Assembly (NCBI RefSeq): GCF_000494755.1
Contig: NC_022657.1
Coordinates: forward strand, 6,473,501-6,537,500
Direction of reading: 5' to 3'
Length of the DNA stretch: 64,000 nucleotides
From: Amorphoplanes friuliensis DSM 7358
GTDB taxonomy: Bacteria > Actinomycetota > Actinomycetes > Mycobacteriales > Micromonosporaceae
Part shown: one piece after another, positions 33,365-44,467 of the stretch
How the letters are laid out: every line of letters begins with the position of its first letter
Numbering within the stretch: the stretch's first letter is position 1
The notes under the pieces: generated by a model
Told to the model about the DNA's origin: nothing
The model's input: the letters and a program-made list of their open reading frames with translations, nothing else
Database searches by the model: none
Program-made: the position numbers and the translations under genes

Positions 33365-34381
33365 ATGGACGCCACTCCGCTACCCCTGTCCCTGCTCGAT
33401 CTGGCACCGATCGCCCCCGGCCACGACGTCCGGGAAAGCTTCCAGGCCAGCGTCGAGCTTGCTCGCGCTGCTGAACGCAGTGGCTACCGGCGGGTCTGGT
33501 TCGCCGAGCACCACAACATGGCGTCCATCGCCTCATCAGCGACCAGCGTGCTCATCGGTTACATCGCCGCGCACACGGACACGATCCGGCTCGGCGCCGG
33601 CGGGATCATGCTGCCGAACCACTCGCCGCTGGTGATCGCCGAGCAGTTCGGGACCCTCGCGACGCTCTTCCCCGGGCGCATCGACCTGGGGCTCGGGCGG
33701 GCGCCGGGCAGCGACCAGAACACGATGCTGGCGCTGCGGCGCAACCCGATGTCGGCCGACACGTTCCCGCAGGACGTCCAGGAGCTGCTGGGCTACCTGA
33801 GCGGCAAGACGCTGGTGCCCGGCGTGCAGGCGGTCCCCCGCGCGCCCGAGATCGTCCCGCTCTACATCCTCGGGTCGTCGCTGTTCGGCGCGCAGCTCGC
33901 GGCCCAGCTGGGCCTGCCGTACGCGTTCGCCTCGCACTTCGCGCCGACGCACCTGCACCAGGCCGTCGAGGTCTACCGGGAGACGTTCCAGCCGTCCGCG
34001 CAGCTCGAGCACCCGTACGTGATCGCGGGCGCCAACGTTTTCGCCGCCGACGACCACGACGTCGCCGAGCAGCAGATGAAGGTCGCCTACCGGGCGCGGA
34101 CGCGGGCGATGATCTCGCGGGGCTCGGTCGGGCAGAACTTCACCGACGCCGAGATCGACGCGTTCCTGGCCTCACCGAACGGCCGCCAGCTCGCCGCGAT
34201 GACCAAATACACCGCCACCGGTACGCCCGGAGAGGTCCGCGCGTACCTGGAGGACTTCGCGGCGTCCTGTGGCGCCGACGAGCTGATCGTCGCGCACTAC
34301 GCCAACGACGTCGCCGACCGGGTGCGCTCGGTCGAGCTGACCGGCCAGGCGATGATCAAGGCCGGTACGCCCGCTTCCTAG
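33365..34381 (+). CDS. luciferase-like monooxygenase (LLM class)
   Basis: The native start is taken as ATG 33365 (MDATPLPLSLLDLAPI), the usual N-terminus of this family. The 338-residue protein has RVWFAEHHNMASIAS (~45-59), LGAGGIMLPNHSPLVIAEQFGTL and GRIDLGLGRAPGSDQ, the flavin-dependent TIM-barrel pattern of bacterial luciferase-like monooxygenases. They usually use reduced FMN or F420; the substrate here is unknown. The upstream DNA was replaced by a TnpB element, so its original promoter may be gone. The same frame is open into TnpB, giving a possible fusion product. Confidence 0.85.
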   Translation: MDATPLPLSLLDLAPIAPGHDVRESFQASVELARAAERSGYRRVWFAEHHNMASIASSATSVLIGYIAAHTDTIRLGAGGIMLPNHSPLVIAEQFGTLATLFPGRIDLGLGRAPGSDQNTMLALRRNPMSADTFPQDVQELLGYLSGKTLVPGVQAVPRAPEIVPLYILGSSLFGAQLAAQLGLPYAFASHFAPTHLHQAVEVYRETFQPSAQLEHPYVIAGANVFAADDHDVAEQQMKVAYRARTRAMISRGSVGQNFTDAEIDAFLASPNGRQLAAMTKYTATGTPGEVRAYLEDFAASCGADELIVAHYANDVADRVRSVELTGQAMIKAGTPAS

Positions 34382-34400
34382 GCGTACCGGCTCGGTGATC

Positions 34401-34993
34401 TCAGATCGCCGGGGTGTCCGACGGGCGCAGCGTGGCCCAGCCGTCGTCACGGGCGCGGGCGGCGGCCAGCAGGCCGCCGGCCGCGGCCGCATTGGTGATC
34501 TCGCCCCGCAGGACCATGGCCACGGCCTCGTCGAGGTCGCACCAGACGAGCTCGATGTCGGCTTCCTCGTCCTGGCGGTCGTGACGCTCGTCGTCGGGCA
34601 CCGCCGAGAGCTCCCGGGCCAGGAAGATCCGGATCGTCTCGGCGCTGAAGCCCGGCGAGGTGTGCAGGTCGATGAGCAGGTCGAAGCGGGCGGCGTTGAG
34701 GTCCGCCTCCTCGGCCAGCTCCCGGGCCGCGGCGACGACCAGGTCCTCGCCGGCCACGTCACGCAGGCCGGCCGGCAGCTCCCAGAGCTTGCGGCCGACC
34801 GCGTGGCGGTACTGCTTGATCAGCGCGACGCGACCGACCTCGTCGAGGGCGACCACACCGACCGCGTTCTTGTTGAGCACGACGTCGCGCTTGGCGGTGC
34901 CCCCGCCGGGCATCGTCACCTCGTCGGTGTGCACCGAGAAGATCGGCCCGTCGTAGCGCTCGGTGCGCGACAACGTCTCGTGCTGAAAAGCGG

Positions 34994-34997
<4 letters not shown>
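34401..34997 (-). CDS. Nudix hydrolase, ADP-ribose pyrophosphatase type
   Basis: This 198-residue protein (ATG 34997) has an N-terminal strand domain (IFSVHTDEVTMPGGG) and the Nudix box starting LPAGLRDVAGEDLVVAAARELAEEADL (~75-100). Its last Gly is Asp, a minor deviation; the REL-EE core is intact. This form hydrolyses ADP-ribose or nucleotide sugars. Its start overlaps the pyrG stop by 4 bases (ATGA), so the pair is translationally coupled. Confidence 0.85.
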
Positions 34998-36712
<1,715 letters not shown>

Positions 36713-36841
36713 GGCCTGCTCCCGTGGTCGGTCAGAAACGATCGTGCAGACCGGCGCGTTTCATCGCACCATCCACGGGATTCCACGGTAACACCATCGC
36801 CGGGCGACGCACGTTCGGGCTGCTCGTCACGCGTGTCCCCC

Positions 36842-39598
36842 TCAGCCACCCCGGACAGTCACGCCCGTTTTGTCGTTCACCTCGGCCAGGATGGGGCGCA
36901 TGGACAGCCCCGGTCCGCCGGGGCCGTCGGTCTCGCCCTCCGGACGCGTACGGTCGGCCGCGTGCTCGAGCACCCGCAGCGTGGTGAGCACCGCCAGCGG
37001 CACCGCGACGGCCGCCGCCGCACCCGCGACCGCGAAGGCCGCCCCGCCGAGCACACCGGCGATCACCGTCGCCACGGTCGCGCCGGCCATGGCCGCGCGC
37101 AGCGCCGGATGCAGCCCGAAGACCCGGTTGAGACCGCCCCACGGCGAGAAACGGCAGAAGGCGAGCATCAGGACACCGATGAGCGCCAGCATCGTCAGCG
37201 GGCTGTCCAGGGCGTGGCCGTTGGACGTGGCGGCGCGCTGGATCGCCGGTCCGGCGGTGCCGTCGCCGAGCGCGGTCAGCGCCCGGCCCAGGCTCCCCTG
37301 CTCCTGCTCCGGGCGGCGCAGGTCCAGCACCGCAAAACCGATGGTCACGGCCAGCCCGGCGATCGCCGCCCAGGCGAACCGCGGGAAGGTCAGCCAGCCG
37401 CCGGTGCTGATCGCCGCGGCCACACACACCCCGGCGGTCACCGCGATCGCACCGACCGCGTCCGCACCCAGGTACGGGCTGCCGACCATCACCACACCGA
37501 AGCCGCCGATGAGCACCACGACGGCCGGGCGCCACGGGCGGCGTACCCACTGGGCCAGGCAGCCGGCGACGGTCAGGATGCCCGCGACGAAGACACCGAG
37601 GCCGACGCTGCCCACGCCCGAATACCGGGCGCCCTCGATCGCCGAATAGCCGGCGACCCCGTTGAGCTGCAGCTGAGCCCCGGTCAGCAGATCCACCCCG
37701 ACCACCGTGGCGCACACGGCCGAGATCAACCCCATCGGCCACAAGGTACGCGGATAGCGCGGCGCGAACCGCACAGCGGCGGTCCCGACGGCGACCAGCC
37801 CGAACGTCAGCAACGCGAAGACGATGCCCGGCCGGCTCGCCCGCCACCACGGCGCCGCATCGGCGAGCAGCGCGGCCGGGATCGCCAGCGCCGCCGCGAT
37901 GAGCAGCACCTCGACGCCGCGTACGAGCCACCGCGCCGCCGCGGCGGGCCCGGTCGGCCCGGCATGCCGCCGCGCCCTGATCATCAACGGCACGACCAGC
38001 AGGAACACCGCGAGTTGGGCGGCGGCGAGACCGGTGAAGAACGTCCCGGCGATGCCGAGCTGGGCACCGGCCCGCTTGTCCTGGTTGTGGTCACCGAGCA
38101 TGGCGTCGGCGGGGTTCGCGGGGCGCCCGAGGGCTGAGAAGGCGCTGTGCCCGCTGAACAGGTTGTCCGGCGCGGGTCGGGACAGCGTGGTCAGCACGGT
38201 CGGAGCCAGGTCGACCAGCTGCAGGTAGCCGTCGCGGCCGGTGCCCGCGGAGGTCAGCCAGCCGCCCTGCCAGCCGGGCCCTTCGGCGATCGCCACGTGC
38301 AGACGTGAGGTGGTGTCGGTGTCGGACACGCCGGCGACCATGACCACCGAGCGTTCCGGCCTGGCCGCAACGATCCGCGCGAGGGTGGCGTCGGCCTGGG
38401 CGACCAGTGACTGCCGCGCCGGGCCCGAGCCGGTGACGGTGCCGAGGTCGACCATGCTGAGCACACACTGCGACAGCAGATCGCGGGGATCGTCGGGCAG
38501 GGTGTCCTCGTAGCGGTCGACGCGGCCGAACGGGCGTGCCGCCGCCACCGCCGCCCCGGGACCGACGGCCACGGTGCAGCGCAGGGACTCCGACAGCGCG
38601 CCCGGGACCGCGCCGTACGGCTGCTTGTCCTGGTTTTCGCGGACGACCCCGCTGAGCTGGGGAAGGTTGGCGCCGATGCCGTCGGGTTGCTCCAGGGCGG
38701 GCGCTACCGGTGGGCACTGGCCCTCGACGCGCTCGTCCTTCCAGATCGCGTAGTTGCCCGCGCCCAGAGTGAGCCAGCCGTCTGCCGGGCAGGTCGTGTG
38801 GTGCGCCGAGCGCACGGAGAGCCAGCCGATCGAACCTCGGGTCGCCTCCTGCCAGAGGGCTGGGGTGCGCTGCGGGTCGAGGTCGTCCCAGCGCAGGCCG
38901 GCCGCTCCCGCGAGGATCACATAGTCGGCGGTCTCCTGGGGCGCGCCTGTGGCCGGCCGGACTGCGAGGCCGGCGATGCTGGCGCCGGCGGCGAGCACGA
39001 TCAAGAGGTAGGGCAGCCAGGTCTTGCCCCGGCGTGAGCGTGAGGGCGGGGCGGAGTCGGGGCGCAGGCCGCGTCGTAGGTTGCGCCAGACCTGAGTGGT
39101 CCAGGATTGCCTTCGCGTCGTCGGCCTTGCGGCGGGGGCACGCTTCGCATCGGCCGGCGTGGTCCCGGTCGACGGCCCAACTTCCTTGATGTTGGGCCCG
39201 CGCTTCACATCAGCCGGCGCGGCCTCGGCCCGCGGCCCAACTTCCTTGAAGTCGGGCACGCGCTTCCCACCAGCCGACGTGGCCCCGGCCGGAGACCCAA
39301 CTTCCTTGAAGTCGGGCCCGCGCTTCACATCAGCCGACGCGGCCTCGGCCGGAGACCCAACTTCCTTGAAGTCGGGCGCGCCGGCCACCTTCGCTTCGAC
39401 TGGCTTGACCTCAGCCGTCTCCGCGCCGACCGGCTCGGCGTCAGTCAGCCTTGTGTCGGCCGAGTCCGTGGCGGCCCCTGCCTCAACCTCAGCGGGATCG
39501 GTCGCCCGCGCATCCTGCGCTTGCTGGTCAGCGGCTGCTGCGTCCGTGCCGTGGGGGTCGGTCTCGGCCGGGTCGGGGCCGGGGTTGGTGTTGGTCAC
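36842..39598 (-). CDS. large membrane protein with phosphatase-like ectodomain and repeat-rich N-terminus
   Basis: This 918-residue protein has a cytoplasmic Ala/Asp/Glu-rich N-terminus (~1-160) with four 20-residue repeats (PDFKEVG...VKR, residues ~74-153) and one membrane helix near 197-213. An extracellular alkaline-phosphatase-superfamily-like domain follows (~225-505, with YVILAGAAGLRWDDLD, TLGAGNYAIW, VMVAGVSDT and LQLVDLAPTVL), then about ten helices to the end. The layout resembles conserved actinobacterial envelope proteins of unknown activity located beside murJ and GT4 genes. GTG 39598 overlaps the GT4 stop by 4 bases. Confidence 0.75.
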   Translation of the reverse strand: MTNTNPGPDPAETDPHGTDAAAADQQAQDARATDPAEVEAGAATDSADTRLTDAEPVGAETAEVKPVEAKVAGAPDFKEVGSPAEAASADVKRGPDFKEVGSPAGATSAGGKRVPDFKEVGPRAEAAPADVKRGPNIKEVGPSTGTTPADAKRAPAARPTTRRQSWTTQVWRNLRRGLRPDSAPPSRSRRGKTWLPYLLIVLAAGASIAGLAVRPATGAPQETADYVILAGAAGLRWDDLDPQRTPALWQEATRGSIGWLSVRSAHHTTCPADGWLTLGAGNYAIWKDERVEGQCPPVAPALEQPDGIGANLPQLSGVVRENQDKQPYGAVPGALSESLRCTVAVGPGAAVAAARPFGRVDRYEDTLPDDPRDLLSQCVLSMVDLGTVTGSGPARQSLVAQADATLARIVAARPERSVVMVAGVSDTDTTSRLHVAIAEGPGWQGGWLTSAGTGRDGYLQLVDLAPTVLTTLSRPAPDNLFSGHSAFSALGRPANPADAMLGDHNQDKRAGAQLGIAGTFFTGLAAAQLAVFLLVVPLMIRARRHAGPTGPAAAARWLVRGVEVLLIAAALAIPAALLADAAPWWRASRPGIVFALLTFGLVAVGTAAVRFAPRYPRTLWPMGLISAVCATVVGVDLLTGAQLQLNGVAGYSAIEGARYSGVGSVGLGVFVAGILTVAGCLAQWVRRPWRPAVVVLIGGFGVVMVGSPYLGADAVGAIAVTAGVCVAAAISTGGWLTFPRFAWAAIAGLAVTIGFAVLDLRRPEQEQGSLGRALTALGDGTAGPAIQRAATSNGHALDSPLTMLALIGVLMLAFCRFSPWGGLNRVFGLHPALRAAMAGATVATVIAGVLGGAAFAVAGAAAAVAVPLAVLTTLRVLEHAADRTRPEGETDGPGGPGLSMRPILAEVNDKTGVTVRGG
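39140..39379 (-). repeat. four 60-bp tandem repeats coding KEVG units
   Basis: Four consecutive 60-base units, each with a copy of CCCAACTTCCTTGAAGTCGGGC or a near variant on the plus strand, encode degenerate 20-residue repeats in the membrane protein. The phase is exact, so unit gain or loss would keep the frame. Confidence 0.8.
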
Positions 39599-40725
39599 CC
39601 CTGGCCTGCCCGGGCGGCCGTGGTGAGCGAGGCGTAGGCGGCGAGGACGTCGGCGACCGTGTCGGCCTCGGTCGGCCAGGCGGCGGCCTGGCGCGGGCCG
39701 CGGGCGGCGTAGTCGGCGCGTTTGGCCGGGTCGGCGAGCAGCTCGCGCACGGCGGTGTCGAGCGCGTCGATGTCACCCGGCGGGATGAGCACCGCAGCGT
39801 CGCCGACGAGGCCGGGCAGGCCGCCGACGGCCGTGCTGACCAGCGGGACCCCGGCCAGCAGGACTTCCTGGGCGAAGAGCTGGCGCGCTTCCCAGTCGCT
39901 GGTGATCACGGCGAGGTCGGCGCCGGCGAGCAGGTCGGGGACGTCGTGGCGGTGGCCGAGGAGGTAGAACTTCGCGTGGAGTTCCGAGGCGCGCTGGGCC
40001 AGCAGCATGTAGCTGGGGCCGGAGCCGGCGACGACCACGACCGGCGGCGGGGTGAGGTCACGCCAGCGGGCGGCGGCCTCGAGCAGGACGTCGTAGCGTT
40101 TCTGCGGGTGCAGCCGCCCGACGGAGATGATCAGCGGGGTGTCCGGGGTCAGCCGGAACTCCGCGCGCACGGCCGCCCGGCTGCGCTTGGGAGCGGCGAA
40201 GGCGATCGGTGAGGCGACCGCGCCGAGGCGCACGTTGCGGGCGCCCAGCGACTTGGCGCGTTCGACGAGGTCCTCGGAGGCGCCGAGGGTGAGTGTCGCC
40301 GCACGGGCGACGATGCGTTCGACCAGCGCGGACGCCTGGCCGCGCAGGCCGCGGGCGAGCACGGCGTTGTGCCAGGTCACCACGAGCGGCGCGGCGGGAC
40401 GGGCCAGCGACGCGACGAAGGCCGCGCGCAGGCCGTGCGCGTGCACGACGTCGAGGTCGCGGCCGGTCAGGGCCTTGCGCAGGGCCCGGACCGCGCCGGA
40501 GTCCTGCGGGCCCGGGTTGGCGGAGATCTCCACGGGGGCGAAGTCGGCGCCGGAGGCGGCGAAGCCGAACAGCTCGTCGGTGGCGGCGGGACCGCAGACC
40601 AGGACCCGGCAGCCGGCGGCGAGCAGTCCGCGCGCCAGCGACGCCACGTGCTGGCCGACCCCACCGGTGCTGGAGCCCAGCACCAGCGCCACCGAGCCGT
40701 GCCAGGCCTGTGCTGCGTCACTCAC
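39595..40725 (-). CDS. GT4 family glycosyltransferase
   Basis: This 376-residue GT-B enzyme starts at GTG 40725. It has VALVLGSSTGGVGQHVASLARGL (glycine-rich N-terminal loop), VVHAHGLRAAF, IISVGRLHPQKRYDVLLEA (~212-230), and the C-terminal nucleotide-sugar motif SDWEARQLFAQEVLLAGVPLVST (EX7E-like, ~290-312). Members transfer sugars to lipid or glycan acceptors. It overlaps murJ upstream and the 918-residue gene downstream, each by 4 bases, so it is part of an envelope operon. The acceptor is unknown. Confidence 0.87.
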   Translation of the reverse strand: MSDAAQAWHGSVALVLGSSTGGVGQHVASLARGLLAAGCRVLVCGPAATDELFGFAASGADFAPVEISANPGPQDSGAVRALRKALTGRDLDVVHAHGLRAAFVASLARPAAPLVVTWHNAVLARGLRGQASALVERIVARAATLTLGASEDLVERAKSLGARNVRLGAVASPIAFAAPKRSRAAVRAEFRLTPDTPLIISVGRLHPQKRYDVLLEAAARWRDLTPPPVVVVAGSGPSYMLLAQRASELHAKFYLLGHRHDVPDLLAGADLAVITSDWEARQLFAQEVLLAGVPLVSTAVGGLPGLVGDAAVLIPPGDIDALDTAVRELLADPAKRADYAARGPRQAAAWPTEADTVADVLAAYASLTTAARAGQG

Positions 40726-42380
40726 CCTGCGTCCTTCCCGTCCGGCGCCGAAGTCCTGCGGATCCGCCCGGTCACCCTGGTGACCAGGGGCCGCAGGTCG
40801 TGGCGGTCCAGCGGGTAGGTCACCGCGAGGAAGACGACCGCCACCACAACACCGCCCAGCATGCCCGAGAGCACGCTCACCCACCCTGCCGGGGTCGCGG
40901 GGCTCAGCGCCTCGACGACACCCCAGCCGGCCAGTCCGGCCGCGACCGCCGCCACGATACCCACGCCGGCCGCCCGGGGCAGTCCCGCGAGCGCGGCGGC
41001 CCCGGCGCGGCGGCGTACGGCGGTGACCAGCAACGCGCCCAGCGTGAGCATGCCGATGCTGTTGGCCAGGGCGAGTGCGAGGACCTTGTCGTCGCCGGGC
41101 AGCACGGCCACCAGCACCAGGGCCGCGCCGGCTGCGAGCGCCCAGCCCGCCGCGGTCGCCGCTGCGGCCGAGGAGGTCGCCCCGCGGGCGTAGAGAGCAC
41201 GCGAGAGCAGGGCGAACAGCGCGTACCCGAGCAGTCCGGGCGCGAAGCCCGCGATGCCCGGCGCGGCCTGCGGCGTGTCCAGCAGGTCGGCCACGGGCCC
41301 GGCCACCGCGACCAGCGCGGCGGCACCCAGGCAGGCCAGCAGCACCACGGTCCGGGCGGTTCCGGCCAGCGTGGCGCGGTAGCCGTCCTCGTCCCCACGC
41401 TCGGCGGTAGCGGCCAATGTCGGATATGCGGCAGTAGCGAGCGGCACGGCCAGCACCGCCCACGGCAGCAGGTAGAGCGCCTGCGCCAGGTTGAAGCTGG
41501 TCAGATCACCCTCACCGGCGGCCAGCGCGAGCACCACCACGACCATGAGCTGCTGCGACCCGACGGTGACCGCGCCCGCCCAGCCGAGCCGGACCACCTG
41601 ACGGCCCGCGTCCCCGGGGAACCGCAGCGCCGGGCGCAACCGCAGCCGCAGGCCCTTCAGCGGGATCAGCAGGCACAGGCTGAGCACGACCACCCCGAGC
41701 GTCGTGCCGAGCGAGAGCGCCAGCTCACCCCCGGTGGTCAGCTTGCCCAGGCCGGTCCCCCGGCCGTCGACCACCGCGTACGTCAGATACGCCCCCATCA
41801 CGGTCACGCTGGACAGCAGCGGCGCGATCACCGGCCACGCGAAGCGGTGGTGGGCCTGCAGCACACCGGTCAGCACAATGCCCACGCCGTAGAGCGGCAG
41901 TTGCGGCGCGAAGATTCGCAGCATCCGCGCGCCGATCTCGTGCGCCTCGGGCGGCATGTTCGGCAGCAGGCCCACGATGTGCCCGGCGAAGAGCGCAACC
42001 AGGACCGCCAGCGGCACGAGCAGCACGAGCGTCCAGGTGAGCAGGGCGGACGCGACGGCGTTGACCCTGTTCCGGTCCCCCGCGGCGACGGCCCCGGCCA
42101 GCAGCGGGACGACCAGGCTGGCCAGCGCCCCGCCCGCGACCAGCTCGAAGACGATGTTCGGAACGGTGTTGGCGGCGTTGTAGAGGTCACCGAGCGAGTT
42201 CGCCTGCACGGTGCTGATGAACACGACCGTGCGCCCGAAGCCGGCAATCCGCGCCAGCACGGTCAGCCCGGCGATCAGCGCCGCCGCACCGACGATGCGC
42301 CCCGCCCCGCTGCGCGGCGCGGTTGCCGCAGGCTCGGAACCGGCGGTGGCGGTCTGGCCCTGGTCGGGGGTGTCGGTCAT
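40722..42380 (-). CDS. murJ: MurJ-type lipid II flippase (MviN family)
   Basis: This 552-residue MOP-superfamily protein (ATG 42380) has about 14 membrane helices. It carries typical MurJ text: GAAALIAGLTVLARIAGFGRTVVF, NANxxNxxP-type YNAANTVPNIVFELVAGGALASLVVPL, and LLPWAVLAVPLATAAYPTLA. MurJ moves lipid II across the membrane for peptidoglycan synthesis. The actinobacterial C-terminal kinase-like extension seen in mycobacteria is absent. Its start overlaps the MraY-like gene stop and its stop overlaps the GT4 start. Confidence 0.9.
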   Translation of the reverse strand: MTDTPDQGQTATAGSEPAATAPRSGAGRIVGAAALIAGLTVLARIAGFGRTVVFISTVQANSLGDLYNAANTVPNIVFELVAGGALASLVVPLLAGAVAAGDRNRVNAVASALLTWTLVLLVPLAVLVALFAGHIVGLLPNMPPEAHEIGARMLRIFAPQLPLYGVGIVLTGVLQAHHRFAWPVIAPLLSSVTVMGAYLTYAVVDGRGTGLGKLTTGGELALSLGTTLGVVVLSLCLLIPLKGLRLRLRPALRFPGDAGRQVVRLGWAGAVTVGSQQLMVVVVLALAAGEGDLTSFNLAQALYLLPWAVLAVPLATAAYPTLAATAERGDEDGYRATLAGTARTVVLLACLGAAALVAVAGPVADLLDTPQAAPGIAGFAPGLLGYALFALLSRALYARGATSSAAAATAAGWALAAGAALVLVAVLPGDDKVLALALANSIGMLTLGALLVTAVRRRAGAAALAGLPRAAGVGIVAAVAAGLAGWGVVEALSPATPAGWVSVLSGMLGGVVVAVVFLAVTYPLDRHDLRPLVTRVTGRIRRTSAPDGKDAG

Positions 42381-43243
42381 TCCGCCGGCCGGCGGCCCAG
42401 CGCGTCGAGTTCGCGCAGCCACGGCGTGTCCTGGATGACCTTGGTGAAGCTGACCTTCTCGCTGGCGGCCGTGAGCGCGGCCAGCACGCTCAGCGCCACC
42501 GCTCGTCCCACCGGCCCGGTCCGCGCGGCCAGAGCCACCCCGAGCAGCGCACCCAACGCGTTGGCGCCCGAGTCGCCCAGCATGATGTCCTCGCCCAGGT
42601 CCGAGGGCAGCAGTGCCGCGCCCGCCCCGAGCGTGCCCGCTGCGACCCCGGCACCACGTCCGACGGCGAGCGGCGTACCGATCAGGGCTCCGGCCTTGAG
42701 CGCGCGGCCGGGGCGCAGGTCGAGCAGGTTGAGCAGGTTGGCCGTGCCGGCGATGACTCCGGCGCCGAGCAGTACGTCGGTCGCGCGCCGCACGGCGCCG
42801 CCCTTGCGGCGACCGCGGTGAGCGCGCACGCCGGGGTCGCCGGCGAGCAGGGCGGCCCCGGCCAGACCGGCGGCGCCGACGCCTGCGATCTTGACGAGGC
42901 CGCTGGTCACCCGGCCTTCGCGCAGGGCGCCGAGGTGGCCGGCGAAGCCTTTGGCGGCCTTCTGCTCGGGCCGGTTGCCCGCGATGTCGTCGTAGAAGCC
43001 GACCGCGCCGGACGTAGCGCCCGCGGTGAACACGGCCGCGGCCACCGCCGGGCTGGTTGAGCCGACAACGGCACCGATCGTCGCGCCCGCGGCCAGTGCC
43101 GGACCACCCGCGAGAGTGACGGTGCGGCCGTGGAAGTTGGTGCGTTCCAGCTGGGCGGCGCGGGGATCACTGCGGATCCAGGTCAGCGCGGCGCGGGCCA
43201 CGAGGGCACCGGTCCCGAACGACTTCACGACCCGCTTGGCCAT
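42377..43243 (-). CDS. MraY/WecA-like phosphoglycosyl transferase homologue
   Basis: This 288-residue protein is highly hydrophobic. It has GFYDDIAGN (~82-90, the DDxxG motif), ANLLNLLDLRPGRALKAG (~165-182, the NxxN-L-D motif) and IMLGDSGANALGALLG (~232-247). These correspond to the catalytic loops of the polyprenyl-phosphate N-acetylhexosamine-1-phosphate transferase family. It is shorter than true MraY (about 360 residues), so it may be a divergent or specialised member. It starts a chain of overlapping envelope genes (murJ, GT4, 918-residue protein). Confidence 0.8.
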   Translation of the reverse strand: MAKRVVKSFGTGALVARAALTWIRSDPRAAQLERTNFHGRTVTLAGGPALAAGATIGAVVGSTSPAVAAAVFTAGATSGAVGFYDDIAGNRPEQKAAKGFAGHLGALREGRVTSGLVKIAGVGAAGLAGAALLAGDPGVRAHRGRRKGGAVRRATDVLLGAGVIAGTANLLNLLDLRPGRALKAGALIGTPLAVGRGAGVAAGTLGAGAALLPSDLGEDIMLGDSGANALGALLGVALAARTGPVGRAVALSVLAALTAASEKVSFTKVIQDTPWLRELDALGRRPAE

Positions 43244-43365
43244 CTGGCTGATCTCCTGACTCGCCGGGCCGCACCCTGAAGCGACCGACCGCCGAGTCTA
43301 GGCGGTGCCCGCCCCCACCCCGCGCAACGCGGTCCGTGCGGTCACGGACGTGGCGCAGCCCTGGC

Positions 43366-43519
43366 GCCGACCGGTCAACCGGCCTGCGGGACGTGCTTCC
43401 GGCCGCGCAACCAGCGCCGACCGGTCAGCAGCCTTGGGACTTGCTCCCGCCGACCGGTCAGCCGGCAGCCTTGTGACTTGCTCCCGCCCGCCGCAACCGT
43501 CGCCGACCGGTCAGCCGGC
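43366..43519. repeat. four decayed copies of the steB 3' end
   Basis: GCCGACCGGTCAGCCGGC or close variants recur at about 43366, 43416, 43449 and 43502, separated by related GGCCTTG...CTTGCTCCCG text. On the minus strand they repeat the last codons and stop of the SteB gene, so the gene's terminus was tandemly duplicated and then decayed. The intergenic stretch holds nothing else. Confidence 0.65.
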
Positions 43520-44440
43520 GGCCTTGGGGATCTGGGAGGTCGCGCCGGCCGAGAGACCGTACTGGCCGACCTTGCCGGCCACGACCCGCTCGATCACCGT
43601 CATCGCGGTGGCGAGGCGGCCCTGCTCGGTGCTGACGTTGTCCACCGTGGAGATCTTCTTGACCAGGTTCGGGTCGGCGCGGACCCCGGCGACCAGGTTG
43701 CCGTCGCCGATGCCGTTGCCGCCGACGACCAGTGGGCGGTTGTTGGCGAACTGGGTGGTGAAGGTCAGCGCGTTCTGGTTCTTCTTCGGTGCGTCGCGGT
43801 CGACGGGCGGCAGGCCCGAGACGACCACGGTCGCCTCCGCGCCCGGCACGATGTCGTCGGAGACCGACAGATAGCTGGGTTCCGTGTACGCCGCCAGCAC
43901 CGCGGTCAGGTCGCTGGGCGTCACCGGCGTCGTCTGCTGCAGCAGCGCGATCGACAGCAGGGCGCTGGACGTCTCGACACCGTCGCTGTTGAGCGGCAGG
44001 CCCTCCGCGGGCACCGTGGGCTGCGAGGCTTTGTCGGCCAGGTCGAGCAGCTCGTACGCATTCGCGGGGTCGAAGAACTTGTCCTGGACCGTGACCGTGC
44101 CGGTGATCTTGGCGCCGGCGACCTTGAGCATCGCGGTGACACCCTCGGCGTAGTCCTGGCCGCTGGGCATGACCACGATGAGGATCTTGCGCTCGGCGAG
44201 CTTGCCGTTGAGCAGCGCGGGCGAGACCTCGGTGGCGAAGTCCTGGGTGCGGTTGAGCTCTTCGCGGTACTGGTTGGCCTGCTCGCGGTAGTTGCTGTTG
44301 TCCTTGCTCAGCGCGTCGACGCGGTCCTTGAGGGTGTCGGCGACCGGCCCGTTGAGCGCGGCCGTGCCGACCACCAGACCGATGGCCAGGGCAAGGAAGA
44401 CCGCGGTGAGCGACACCACGTGGTACCGGAAGTTGATCAC
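43511..44440 (-). CDS. steB: SteB/MctB-type copper transporter family protein
   Basis: This 309-residue protein begins MINFRYHVVSLTAVFLALAIGLVVGTAAL, one membrane helix near the N-terminus, followed by a coiled-coil (~35-65) and an extracellular alpha/beta domain (~80-305). This is the MctB/SteB pattern. MctB was named for copper sensitivity in mycobacteria; in corynebacteria SteB works with SteA in regulating cell-wall hydrolysis during division. The pairing with steA just upstream supports the SteB role. Confidence 0.85.
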   Translation of the reverse strand: MINFRYHVVSLTAVFLALAIGLVVGTAALNGPVADTLKDRVDALSKDNSNYREQANQYREELNRTQDFATEVSPALLNGKLAERKILIVVMPSGQDYAEGVTAMLKVAGAKITGTVTVQDKFFDPANAYELLDLADKASQPTVPAEGLPLNSDGVETSSALLSIALLQQTTPVTPSDLTAVLAAYTEPSYLSVSDDIVPGAEATVVVSGLPPVDRDAPKKNQNALTFTTQFANNRPLVVGGNGIGDGNLVAGVRADPNLVKKISTVDNVSTEQGRLATAMTVIERVVAGKVGQYGLSAGATSQIPKAAG

Positions 44441-44467
44441 GCCAAAAGCCTCTTGGTCACTCGCGGA

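Noticed and set aside
39140..39379. Possible CRISPR or iteron array
   Set aside because: The units are exactly 60 bases and in frame in a large gene; the sequence between the cores is also repeated, so these are protein-coding tandem repeats.
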